Assembly (NCBI GenBank): GCA_963669315.1
Contig: OY770021.1
Span: forward strand, 1,240,001-1,304,000
Length of the DNA stretch: 64,000 bases
Direction of reading: 5' to 3'
DNA from: SZUA-547 sp963669315
GTDB lineage: Bacteria; Pseudomonadota; Alphaproteobacteria; Rhodobacterales; Rhodobacteraceae
In this document: in pieces, positions 9,198 through 18,499 of the stretch
Layout: every line of letters starts with the position of its first letter
Position numbering within the stretch: the stretch's first letter is position 1
Program-made: the position numbers and the translations under genes
Notes under the pieces: model-generated
Seen by the model: only the letters and a program-made list of their open reading frames with translations
Databases searched by the model: none
Told to the model about the DNA's origin: nothing

Positions 9198-10040
9198 TTA
9201 ATGCGCAAGGAATAGCGGAATATCGGATTCGGCCAGCATATGGCTGGTGACACCGCCAAACACCGCCTCCAGCAGGCGAGACTGCCCATAGCCGCCCATC
9301 ACGATCAGATCAGCGCCAAATGATGCAGCGTCATTGAGCAAGGCTTCGGCGACGCCCGAATGTTCCGGCGACAACGCCGACACCTCAACGGCGGCGTCAT
9401 GCGCGGCGAGCCAGCGCGCGGCGTCGGTGCCCGGATCGGCCCCGTGGCGCAATGCTCCGAAGAATGTCTTCGCGACCGCGACCCGCACAGACCCAGCACT
9501 GCTTAGGAACGGCATCGCCGACGTCGATGCGAGCGCCGCTTCTCGGCCCGCGTCCCAAGCCAGCATCACCCGCCGTCCGATCGGACCATTCACGCCATCC
9601 GGCGGCAGCACCATCACCGGCCGACCGCTGTCGAACAATGCCGCCTGCAGCGCCTTTTCGCAGGCCGAAGGCACCTCGGACCCGCGCGGCGCGCCTATGA
9701 TCGACAGATCGGCGTAGCGGGCATGAGTGGCGAAACTCAAGGCCAGATCCGGCCCGCCGGTGGCGTGACGGCCCTCGACCTCCGAAACGCCAGCGTTGCG
9801 GGCGGCCTGAACGAACTCGTCAGCCACGGCCTTCGCCTCTTCCTCCCACTGTTTCAGCGCCTCGCGCCAAACCTCGATGGAGAGCGCGACGTCCTCATGC
9901 AGCGGGGGCGAGGATTTCGCGGCGAAAGCGATCCCGACCAGGCGCGCGCCAAACCGGCGCGCCAGTTCAAATGCGGCCTCGTTGCGGGCGGCCCCGGCCT
10001 CTCCGCCTTCGACATAAACCGCAATCGTTTTGAAGCTCAT
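9198..10040 (-). CDS. Universal stress protein, tandem UspA domains
   Basis: A 280-residue protein with two Usp-like halves. It begins MSFKTIAVYVEGGEAG and its second half ends with a LIVMGGYGQSRLLEAVFGG segment and SDIPLFLAH. That segment keeps the glycines of the nucleotide-binding loop but lacks the final Ser/Thr at the expected place, so ATP binding is uncertain. The start at 10040 is supported by AAAGGAG upstream. An in-frame start farther out lacks a ribosome site. It is transcribed toward the YegP-like gene and preceded on the same strand by the RecD-like helicase gene, 112 bases away. Distinct in sequence from the Usp at 6429. Confidence 0.9.
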   Translation of the reverse strand: MSFKTIAVYVEGGEAGAARNEAAFELARRFGARLVGIAFAAKSSPPLHEDVALSIEVWREALKQWEEEAKAVADEFVQAARNAGVSEVEGRHATGGPDLALSFATHARYADLSIIGAPRGSEVPSACEKALQAALFDSGRPVMVLPPDGVNGPIGRRVMLAWDAGREAALASTSAMPFLSSAGSVRVAVAKTFFGALRHGADPGTDAARWLAAHDAAVEVSALSPEHSGVAEALLNDAASFGADLIVMGGYGQSRLLEAVFGGVTSHMLAESDIPLFLAH

Positions 10041-10152
10041 GAGAACACTCCTTTGCGGGCAAAAGATTGGTTGCCACAAGCATCGCTACGCCGATGCGCG
10101 GCGGCTCGCCTTGATCCATGCCAAGGCGTTGAATGTGGGGATTGGGTTGGCG

Positions 10153-11664
10153 TCAGGCGCGGGTCAGAGCCGGGCCAGCCGAAACGCCTTTGAGATCGGC
10201 GGCGTCCAGCGCCCTGGCAGGGCGAGAGATGCGGGCGCGGGTCACCCACAATAGCCGCTCTTGCGCGCGGGTGATCGCGACATACGCCAAACGTTTCCAC
10301 AGCGCGATTCCCGCCTCGGACCGGCCTGATTGCGCCGCGGCGAACAGGTCCGGCGCGAAGACCTGCACCTCGGGCCACTGGCTGCCCTGCGATTTGTGGA
10401 TGGTGCAGGCGGCGCCATGCACAAAGGCCGCGCCCATATGAGCCGCGTGCGGTATGAAAGGCTCGTCCCGGCCCGGCGCCTCGATCTTGATGATGGCCGC
10501 GACCGAGATTTGTGGTTCCTCAGCGCCCAAAATATGGAGCCGCGCGAAGCCGGGCTTGCGGCCCGCGCCCAGATAGACCGCCTGCGCGCCCTTGACGAGG
10601 CCCCGCACCTCCAGGTCGATCCGCTTCTTGCGGTGCTTCAGCGGCAGTTCGATCCCGTCGCAGATCAGCGGCTCGCCCGCCGCCATGTCGAACTCATTGA
10701 GGTCGTGCGCGTTGCGAAACGCCGAAATCAGGCGAAGCCGCGTGGCGTTGCGCCAGACCAGCATGGGCGAGCGCGCCATCAGGTCGGAATCGGCCCGCTC
10801 AGCCCAGACCACACGGTCATCCTTCCTTGCGATCTCCTCAATCATCCGCTCGAACTCGTGGAAATTCAGTTCGCTGTCCTTCAGCGCGTGGGCGAGGTCG
10901 AGTATCGGACTGTCGGCTTGCTGCCGGTGGATACGACCCAGAGAGCTGGTTCGCGCCTCTGGAAAGCTGTCGAACGCCATCGCGCCCGCCTGCCCTACCG
11001 GCGCAAGCTGAGCCGGGTCGCCAAACAGGATGATGGTCCCGAACACCTCTTTCAGGTCGTCGAGTTGCTTGTCGTCGATCATCGAGGCTTCGTCGATGAA
11101 TGCGATATCCAACGGCTCATCCCGCCGCTTCCAGCCAGCGATGAAATCGGACCCGCTGACGCCTGCAGCCGCCAGCGCGCCAGGGATTGATTTCACGTCT
11201 TTGAAGAAGGCGAGCGCCCGGTCCATCGCCTCATCCGTCAGCCCCTCGACCTTGGGCCGCTCGCCCGTGGGTTTGGCCAGCCAGTCCGCCAGCTCTTCGA
11301 ATTCGGGGTCGTAAACAGGGATGTAGAGAATGCGGTGGATGGTGGTCGCGGGCACGCTATGACCGCGCAGCACGCTGGCGGCTTTGTTGGTCGGCGCGAG
11401 GATGGCGCAGGTGCGGTCGGTGGATTTTCGCTTTGGCTCGAAATCGCCGGAGATCAGCTTCACGCCCGCCGCCTCGACCGCCCGCACCAGCTGGGCCAGC
11501 AACACGGTCTTGCCTGATCCCGCCCGGCCAAGCACGGCGTGAAGCTCCGGCTCGTCGCGCTCGTCACGCGGGGAAGTCAGTTCTTCGTCGAGATCGACCC
11601 CGGCGCGGGCCAGCAACTCGGCCACCGCGTCATGGGCCGCCGCCTGATCCTCGGAGAATTTCAT
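10153..11664 (-). CDS. RecD-like ATP-dependent helicase / AAA ATPase
   Basis: A 503-residue superfamily 1B helicase-like protein. Walker A is GRAGSGKTVLLAQL (about residues 46-60) and Walker B is IAFIDEASMID. APTNKAASVLRG matches helicase motif Ia. The C-terminal UvrD_C_2 region has CTIHKSQGSQWPEV and YVAITRAQERLLWV. It resembles short stand-alone RecD2-like proteins rather than RecD of RecBCD; no RecB or RecC gene is nearby. A role in DNA processing or repair is inferred from the family. The gene is on the minus strand, with the RTX-like gene diverging upstream. Confidence 0.88.
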   Translation of the reverse strand: MKFSEDQAAAHDAVAELLARAGVDLDEELTSPRDERDEPELHAVLGRAGSGKTVLLAQLVRAVEAAGVKLISGDFEPKRKSTDRTCAILAPTNKAASVLRGHSVPATTIHRILYIPVYDPEFEELADWLAKPTGERPKVEGLTDEAMDRALAFFKDVKSIPGALAAAGVSGSDFIAGWKRRDEPLDIAFIDEASMIDDKQLDDLKEVFGTIILFGDPAQLAPVGQAGAMAFDSFPEARTSSLGRIHRQQADSPILDLAHALKDSELNFHEFERMIEEIARKDDRVVWAERADSDLMARSPMLVWRNATRLRLISAFRNAHDLNEFDMAAGEPLICDGIELPLKHRKKRIDLEVRGLVKGAQAVYLGAGRKPGFARLHILGAEEPQISVAAIIKIEAPGRDEPFIPHAAHMGAAFVHGAACTIHKSQGSQWPEVQVFAPDLFAAAQSGRSEAGIALWKRLAYVAITRAQERLLWVTRARISRPARALDAADLKGVSAGPALTRA

Positions 11665-11847
11665 GCCTGGGTTTCGCCTGCTCTGCGCCTGTTCTTACGC
11701 CGACTTTGCAACGGGGCAGCGAGCAACGCCAGCCCCACGTCAATCTCCTAAAAGTTGTTCGAATCGATTTGGGGCGCTATCGTCGCGACGTTAACCGCGC
11801 GCCTTAACGGGCTCAATTTGTACGAAAAAGCGATACTAGGGGGCATC

Positions 11848-12704
11848 ATGGCGACGATCATTGGCACGAGCGCGAGCGACATTTTGACGGGGACCGAGTT
11901 CGACGACATCATCAAAGGTCGGGGCGACAGCGATTACCTGATCGGTCTCGCCGGCGTCGATCTGCTGATTGGCGGGACGGCGACGATCTGCTGGAAGGCG
12001 GCGCCGACAATGACTCGCTGGTTGGAAGCGACGGCGCTGACATCATGAATGGCGGCGGTGGTATCGACTTCGCCTATTATAACGGTTCGAGGGAAGCCGT
12101 CTCCATCGATCTAGCCGCCAAGACCGGCTCCGGCGGTCAAGCCGAGGGCGACACGTTTTTCGGGGGTGAGGGCATCGTCGCATCCGCCTTCGACGACGAG
12201 TTGCTCGGCACTGGCGCGGATAACTACCTCGCCGGGTGTGACGGCGACGATCTGATCAAAGGCCGCAATGGAGAGGACACCCTTGCCGGCGGCGGCGGCG
12301 CGGACAAGGTGGTCGGCGGCAATGGCGACGACATCCTGAGCGGCGACACGCTGGGCCCCTCGACGACGACGATCGGCGGGAACGAGACGTTCTGGGCCGA
12401 AGCCGCGGATAACCTGAAGGACATTCTTATTGGCGGCGCTGGCGAGGACATGTTCGTCCTGGCCGAAGGCGGTGGCGACGATGTGATCAAGGATTTCGAA
12501 CCCGGCGTCGGTCGGATCGACTTCGCCATCGCCACGGCCGAAGACGCCTTTGATCCGCTGGCCAGCGCGGAACAGAAGGGCGACGACGTCGTCATCGAGC
12601 ATGGCGCTGACGACAGCGTTCGGCTGAAGGATGTCAGCCTGGCGGCGCTGTCATCAGAGGATTTCGATATGGTGACCGACCCGATCGGGATATTCGTCGG
12701 CTAG
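11848..12704 (+). pseudogene. RTX (hemolysin-type calcium-binding repeat) protein, frameshifted
   Basis: Reads MATIIGTSASDILTGTEFDD, a typical start of small RTX proteins, then DYLIGLAGVDLLIGG. At about 11975 the frame breaks. In the first frame it continues as unrelated residues to a stop at 12048; in the -1 frame it continues as GDGDDLLEGGADNDSLVG and runs to 12704 with further nonapeptides (GADNYLAGCDGDDLIKGRNG). One extra G in the run at about 11972-11975 would restore LIGGDGDDLLEGG exactly. The restored protein would be about 285 residues, with a VIKDFEPGVGRIDF C-terminal motif usual for type I secretion substrates. No secretion genes are adjacent. Either a genuine frameshift or a sequencing error. 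AGGGGG precedes the start. Confidence 0.85.
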
Positions 12705-12717
12705 CAGAAGTCGCCAT

Positions 12718-14016
12718 TCAGGCCGCGCGCTTCGCGCCTCCACCGCCGTTGCGGCTACGACGCCTGCGCCGACGGCCGCCATTCGGCTTGCCGCCCGGCT
12801 TGCCGCTTTTTGCTCCGTTGCGTAGCTCCATCTCGGGAAGCGGCTCGGCGCCCTCCGGCGTCAGGCGCAGGCGGATCAGCTTTTCCACCGCACGCAACTT
12901 GTCTTTCTCAAGCTCAGGATCACAGAGGGTGATGGCCACGCCATCCGCCCCGTTGCGGCCCGTGCGGCCGATGCGGTGGGTGTAGTTCTCCGCCTCGTCC
13001 GGCAAATCGTAGTTGATCACATGGGTGATGTTCGACACGTCGATGCCGCGCGCGGCGATGTCGGTCGCGACCAGGATCTTCACCTTGCCGTTCTTGAACC
13101 CCCTCAACGCGCGCTGCCTCGCGTTCTGCGCCTTGTCGCCATGGATCGCATCCGCGATGAACCCGTCCTTGCCGAGATTCAGGGCGACCCGATCCGCGCC
13201 GCGCTTGGTCCGCGCGAACACGATCACACGCTGGCAGGCGGGATCGCGCAGAAGTTCCGCAAGCTTGGATCGCTTCTCACGCCCCGGCCCGAACACGATG
13301 CGCTGTTCGACCTTGTGGACGGTCGTTCCCTGCGGCGCGACTTCGACCTTGGCGGGGTTGTTCAGCAGATCGGCGGCCAGCGCCTCGATCTCTTTCGGCA
13401 TGGTGGCCGAAAAGAGGACTGTCTGCCGCTCGCGCGGCATCGTCGAGGCGATCTTTTTCACGGAGGGCGCGAAGCCCATGTCGAGCATGCGATCGGCCTC
13501 ATCCAGCACCAGATGGCCGGCGTCCCTGAAGTGGATTTTCCGTTCCTGCATCAAATCCATCAGGCGGCCCGGCGTGGCGACCACGATGTCCGCCCCGCCC
13601 TCCAGCGCCCGGATCTGGCGTCCGCGGGGCATGCCGCCCAGCACCAGCACGATGCGCATGCGCATTTTGCGGCCATAGGCGCGCAGGCTTTCTTCGATCT
13701 GCACCGCCAGCTCTCGCGTCGGGGCCAGGATCAGCGCCCGCGCCGATCTCGGGTTCGGGCGGCGGTTCTCGGTGAACAGGTGATGCAGAAGCGGCAGACC
13801 GAAAGAGGCGGTCTTGCCGGTGCCGGTCTGGGCGATGCCCAGCATATCGCGCCCCGCCATCTGCAACGGAATGGCCTGAGATTGAATCGGCGTCGGCACG
13901 TTATAGCCCGCCTCCTTCAACGAGCGCATGATGGGGCTCGCCAGGCCGAAGCCGGTAAAGTCCGGGGCCTGCTGAGCGACCTCCGCGATCGGGGTCGTAT
14001 TTTGAGTGTTCGTCAC
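12718..14016 (-). CDS. DEAD-box RNA helicase (RhlE-like)
   Basis: A 432-residue ATP-dependent RNA helicase. Motifs in order: Q-motif region TPIQSQAIP, Walker A AQTGTGKTASF, PTRELA, DEAD box in LVLDEADRMLDMG, SAT in LFSATMP, and HRIGRTGR. It ends in a basic Arg/Gly-rich tail (RRRRRRSRNGGGG) suited to RNA binding. Likely involved in ribosome assembly or mRNA turnover (family knowledge). I chose GTG at 14016 because AGGA precedes it by eight bases; an in-frame TTG at 14037 lies over that ribosome site. The gene ends 13 bases from the convergent RTX gene. Confidence 0.95.
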   Translation of the reverse strand: MTNTQNTTPIAEVAQQAPDFTGFGLASPIMRSLKEAGYNVPTPIQSQAIPLQMAGRDMLGIAQTGTGKTASFGLPLLHHLFTENRRPNPRSARALILAPTRELAVQIEESLRAYGRKMRMRIVLVLGGMPRGRQIRALEGGADIVVATPGRLMDLMQERKIHFRDAGHLVLDEADRMLDMGFAPSVKKIASTMPRERQTVLFSATMPKEIEALAADLLNNPAKVEVAPQGTTVHKVEQRIVFGPGREKRSKLAELLRDPACQRVIVFARTKRGADRVALNLGKDGFIADAIHGDKAQNARQRALRGFKNGKVKILVATDIAARGIDVSNITHVINYDLPDEAENYTHRIGRTGRNGADGVAITLCDPELEKDKLRAVEKLIRLRLTPEGAEPLPEMELRNGAKSGKPGGKPNGGRRRRRRSRNGGGGAKRAA

Positions 14017-14205
14017 GTTTATGTCCTTACGCCACAAAGCAAAACGCGTGCGAACAGGCGCAGCGAGGGCCTCATAGCCTTCGTCGCAGCCAAGCGCATG
14101 TGGCGCGGACGGATTGTCCTGAAAAAAGCGATCAGCGCGGAGGTTTAAACCCGCGATCTGCGCAACCGCTTGCGGTCATATGGATTGCTGCAGGTGCGAA
14201 GTCAA

Positions 14206-14235
14206 GAAAAAGCCGCCCCGGAAGTCCAAGGCGGC
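14206..14235 (-). terminator. Terminator after ccr
   Basis: On the minus strand GCCGCC (14235-14230) pairs with GGCGGC (14217-14212), followed by five T (14211-14207 region). It lies 37 bases after the ccr stop. Confidence 0.7.
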
Positions 14236-14271
14236 GAGTTCGGCTTTCTTTCAGGCGTAGTTGATACGATT

Positions 14272-15567
<1,296 letters not shown>

Positions 15568-15670
15568 GTCGTCTCTCCAAGTTTCCAGCGCAACGTGCGC
15601 GCAATAATCGTTCGCGTAGGCTCTGATTCCTTTCCTTACATTTCTCACGCTACGGGCGCAAGCCGTGTTG

Positions 15671-15686
15671 TGCGTCGCAGCGCTGC
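15671..15686. promoter_or_regulatory. Candidate operator upstream of ccr
   Basis: TGCGTCGCA (15671-15679) overlaps the perfect 10-base palindrome GCAGCGCTGC (15677-15686), about 105 bases upstream of ccr. TGC/GCA half-sites are typical of PhaR-type operators in this group, but the motif is short and could be chance. Confidence 0.35.
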
Positions 15687-15776
15687 AATTCCACCTAAGA
15701 ACCCCACCGCTTGTTTCGTCCTTTGAAACCCGGAACATGACGCCAGCATGGACCATAAAATTTCTTTGCAGACGAG

Positions 15777-15788
15777 TATTGCGCAATA
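15777..15788. promoter_or_regulatory. Palindrome TATTGCGCAATA between ccr and the ecm fragment
   Basis: A perfect 12-base palindrome 57 bases upstream of the ecm fragment start and about 210 bases from ccr. Position in a divergent control region suggests a dimeric regulator site; the regulator is unknown. Confidence 0.45.
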
Positions 15789-15844
15789 TCGTTATCCAAG
15801 TAGGATGCTGCGTCGCGTCAAACTACCTGAGAAAGGCGTCCATC

Positions 15845-15907
15845 ATGGCGAAGGACCGCCCCTGGCTTTTCCGCACTTGCGCGGGCCGCTCTACGGCCGC
15901 CGCGTGA
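15845..15907 (+). pseudogene. 5' fragment of ecm (20 codons)
   Basis: Encodes MAKDRPWLFRTCAGRSTAAA and stops. It copies the start of ecm: 15854-15905 matches 16488-16539 at 49 of 52 bases. Two of the three differences change residues conserved in the mutase (Tyr to Cys, His to Arg), as expected for a decaying copy. It keeps the original position downstream of the ccr/ecm control region and has its own GAGAAAGG ribosome site. The last bases, GTGA, overlap the GTG start of the inserted gene, so it may now act as a translated leader peptide for that gene. Confidence 0.85.
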
Positions 15908-16476
15908 TTGGCCAGGAAGACAATTCGGAAACGCGGGGCGGCGGCGACCGAGCGCGCACCGACTCGTTTCGCTGTGCACCCGGCCGGGCGGTCTACGCAT
16001 CTGCGTCGATCGGCGCGCTGGGACTGTTTGCGATTTCGGCCGCCGCGTTTAATATCGGAGGCGCGCAGGAAAGCGGTCAGGCCTTCTGGCTGGCGCCTGC
16101 CGGGATCTCGCTGGTTTTGGCGATGCTTGGACTCTTCTGGCTGACGCGCCGCGCGCCTGTGCTTCTGACGATTGGGCCAGACGGCGTGGACCTGCCGGCC
16201 GCGTTCTCTCGTCCAATCGCCTGGCGAGACATCTGGCGCATTCGCCTGAGCTGGCGCCGCGTCGTCCTGCAGCCAGACTTCATCCTTCTGAAGCTGGAAC
16301 TGACGAACGGCGCGCAGCCAGCCTACAAGCGCCGTCTCTGGACCCTTCCGCCAATAGACGGCTGGATCGCCAAGAAATACGGCGTAAGAATCCCGGTTCA
16401 CAATCTCGACGCGCCCGCGAAGGTGATTCTGAACTCGGTTGAACGTTTCAAACCCGTGCAGAGAGTGACGACATGA
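15904..16476 (+). CDS. Two-helix membrane protein inserted in front of ecm
   Basis: A 190-residue protein of unknown function. After a polar N-terminus of about 28 residues there are two membrane helices, roughly residues 30-48 (YASASIGALGLFAISAAAF) and 57-76 (PAGISLVLAMLGLFWL), joined by a short loop. A 110-residue cytoplasmic-type domain rich in beta strands follows (LLTIGPDGVDLPAAF, IPWRDI-like segments), reminiscent of small PH-like membrane proteins. I chose GTG at 15904, which overlaps the stop of the ecm fragment (GTGA). Its own stop overlaps the ecm start (ATGA). No independent ribosome site is seen, so coupling on both sides is likely. Frame is open further upstream but that reads through the ecm fragment in another frame. 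Confidence 0.65.
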   Translation: MIGQEDNSETRGGGDRARTDSFRCAPGRAVYASASIGALGLFAISAAAFNIGGAQESGQAFWLAPAGISLVLAMLGLFWLTRRAPVLLTIGPDGVDLPAAFSRPIAWRDIWRIRLSWRRVVLQPDFILLKLELTNGAQPAYKRRLWTLPPIDGWIAKKYGVRIPVHNLDAPAKVILNSVERFKPVQRVTT

Positions 16477-18434
16477 CGGACAAGAAAGACCGCCCCTGGC
16501 TTTTCCGCACTTACGCGGGCCACTCCACGGCCGCCGCGTCGAATGCGCTCTATCGGGGGAATCTGGCGAAGGGGCAGACCGGGCTTTCCGTCGCCTTCGA
16601 TCTGCCGACGCAGACCGGATATGACAGCGACCACGTGCTGTCCCGGGGCGAGGTGGGCAAGGTTGGCGTGCCGATCAGCCATCTCGGCGACATGCGGGCT
16701 TTGTTCGATCAGATCCCGCTGGAGCAGATGAACACCTCGATGACGATCAACGCCACGGCCGCCTGGCTGCTGGCGCTTTATGTCGCGGCGGCTGAAGAGC
16801 AGGGGGCGGATGTCGCGAAGCTCACCGGCACGGTGCAGAACGACATCATGAAGGAGTATCTCAGCCGCGGCACATATGTGTTCCCGCCGGAGCCTTCGCT
16901 GCGGCTGATCGGGGATGTCGCCGCCTGGTGCAAGCAGGCGACGCCGAAATGGAACCCGATGAATGTCTGCTCCTATCACCTGCAGGAAGCCGGGGCGACG
17001 CCGGAGCAGGAGCTGGCCTATGCGCTGGCCACCGCCGTCGCAGTTCTCGATTCGACGCGCGCCCGCGTGGCGCCGGAGGCGTTCCCCGCCATCGTCGGGC
17101 GCGTCTCCTTCTTCGTGAATGCGGGCATCCGCTTCGTGACCGAGATGTGCAAGATGCGCGCCTTTGTCGATCTCTGGGACGAGATCTGCCGGGAACGCTA
17201 TGGCATTGAGGACCCAAAGCTCCGCCGCTTCCGTTATGGCGTTCAGGTCAACAGCCTCGGCCTGACCGAGCAGCAGCCGGAGAACAATGTCTATCGCATC
17301 CTGATCGAGATGCTGGCGGTGGTCCTGTCGAAAAAGGCGCGCGCCCGCGCGGTGCAGCTGCCAGCCTGGAACGAGGCTCTGGGCCTGCCCCGGCCATGGG
17401 ATCAGCAATGGTCCCTGCGCATGCAGCAGATCATGGCGATGGAGACCGACCTTCTGGAATATGACGATCTCTTTGACGGCAACCCCGCCGTCGACGCCAA
17501 GGTCGAGGCGCTGAAGACCGGCGCGCGCGATGAGCTTCGCCACATCGAACAGATGGGCGGCGCGGTCGAGGCGATCGACTATATGAAACGCCAGCTGGTG
17601 GATGCGAACACCGACCGGCTGGGGCGGATCGAGCGCGGCGAGACCACCGTCGTCGGGGTAAACAAGCTGACCGAGTCGGAAAGCTCGCCGCTGACCGAAG
17701 GCCCAGGCGGGATCATGGTGGTCGATCCGGGCGTCGAGGCGGAGCAGATCGAGCGGCTCCAGGCCTGGCGCGAGGAGCGCGACGACGCGGCGGTTCAGGC
17801 CGCCCTCGCCGATCTGCGCGCCGCGGCCAAGGAGGGGCGCAACATCATGGAACCCTCCATCGCCTGCGCCAAGGCGGGCGTCACCACCGGCGAGTGGGGC
17901 GCCTCTATGCGGCAGGTTTTCGGCGAATACAGGGCGCCGACCGGCGTCGGCAAGGCGCCGCGCAACGACGCCCAGGGCATCGACGATGTGCGCGAAGCGG
18001 TGGCGCAGGTCTCCACCAAGCTCGGCCGCCGCCTGAAATTCGTGGTCGGCAAGCCGGGCCTCGACGGGCACTCGAACGGCGCGGAGCAGATCGCGGTGCG
18101 CGCGCGGGATTCCGGTATGGATGTGACCTATGACGGCATCCGCATGACGCCGGAACAGATCGTCGCCTCAGCCATCGACGAGGATGCGCATGTGATCGGG
18201 CTTTCGATCCTCTCCGGCTCTCACCTGCCGCTGGTCACCGAGGTGGTGGAGCGGCTAGGCGCGGAGGGCCGCGGCGACATCGCGGTGATCGCTGGCGGCA
18301 TCATTCCGGATGAGGACGCCGAGGCGCTGAAAGCCAAGGGCGTGGCGGCGGTCTATACGCCCAAAGATTTCGAGCTGAACCGGATCATGTTCGACATCGT
18401 GGCGCTGGCGGATCCGGAAGAAAAAGCCGCCTGA
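16473..18434 (+). CDS. ecm: (2R)-ethylmalonyl-CoA mutase
   Basis: Adenosylcobalamin-dependent mutase that turns (2R)-ethylmalonyl-CoA into methylsuccinyl-CoA in the ethylmalonyl-CoA pathway. The 653-residue single polypeptide has the substrate barrel first (SVAFDLPTQTGYDSDHVLSR, NTSMTINATAAW, YVFPPEPSLRLI) and the B12-binding domain at the end with GLDGHSNGAEQIA (DxHxxG cobalt-ligand motif, about residue 530). Begins MTDKKDRPWLFRTYAGHST. The first 25 codons are echoed at 15845-15907. It is divergent from ccr apart from the inserted gene. Its transcription must now cross that insert or start within it. The adenosyltransferase at 57169 can supply its cofactor. Confidence 0.97.
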   Translation: MTDKKDRPWLFRTYAGHSTAAASNALYRGNLAKGQTGLSVAFDLPTQTGYDSDHVLSRGEVGKVGVPISHLGDMRALFDQIPLEQMNTSMTINATAAWLLALYVAAAEEQGADVAKLTGTVQNDIMKEYLSRGTYVFPPEPSLRLIGDVAAWCKQATPKWNPMNVCSYHLQEAGATPEQELAYALATAVAVLDSTRARVAPEAFPAIVGRVSFFVNAGIRFVTEMCKMRAFVDLWDEICRERYGIEDPKLRRFRYGVQVNSLGLTEQQPENNVYRILIEMLAVVLSKKARARAVQLPAWNEALGLPRPWDQQWSLRMQQIMAMETDLLEYDDLFDGNPAVDAKVEALKTGARDELRHIEQMGGAVEAIDYMKRQLVDANTDRLGRIERGETTVVGVNKLTESESSPLTEGPGGIMVVDPGVEAEQIERLQAWREERDDAAVQAALADLRAAAKEGRNIMEPSIACAKAGVTTGEWGASMRQVFGEYRAPTGVGKAPRNDAQGIDDVREAVAQVSTKLGRRLKFVVGKPGLDGHSNGAEQIAVRARDSGMDVTYDGIRMTPEQIVASAIDEDAHVIGLSILSGSHLPLVTEVVERLGAEGRGDIAVIAGGIIPDEDAEALKAKGVAAVYTPKDFELNRIMFDIVALADPEEKAA

Positions 18435-18499
18435 AAGCACTCACTCCCCCTCTCTGATTCGGCGTATGGTTGTGGCGTCGGATTGCGAGGGAGGGACGC

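Noticed and set aside
11755..11847. Upstream extension of the RTX frame
   Set aside because: The reading lacks RTX character and the ATG at 11848 has a purine-rich ribosome site and the typical family start.
16398..18071. 557-codon open frame opposite ecm
   Set aside because: Shadow of third-position GC bias across a fully supported mutase gene. Arg/Gly/His-rich without domains.
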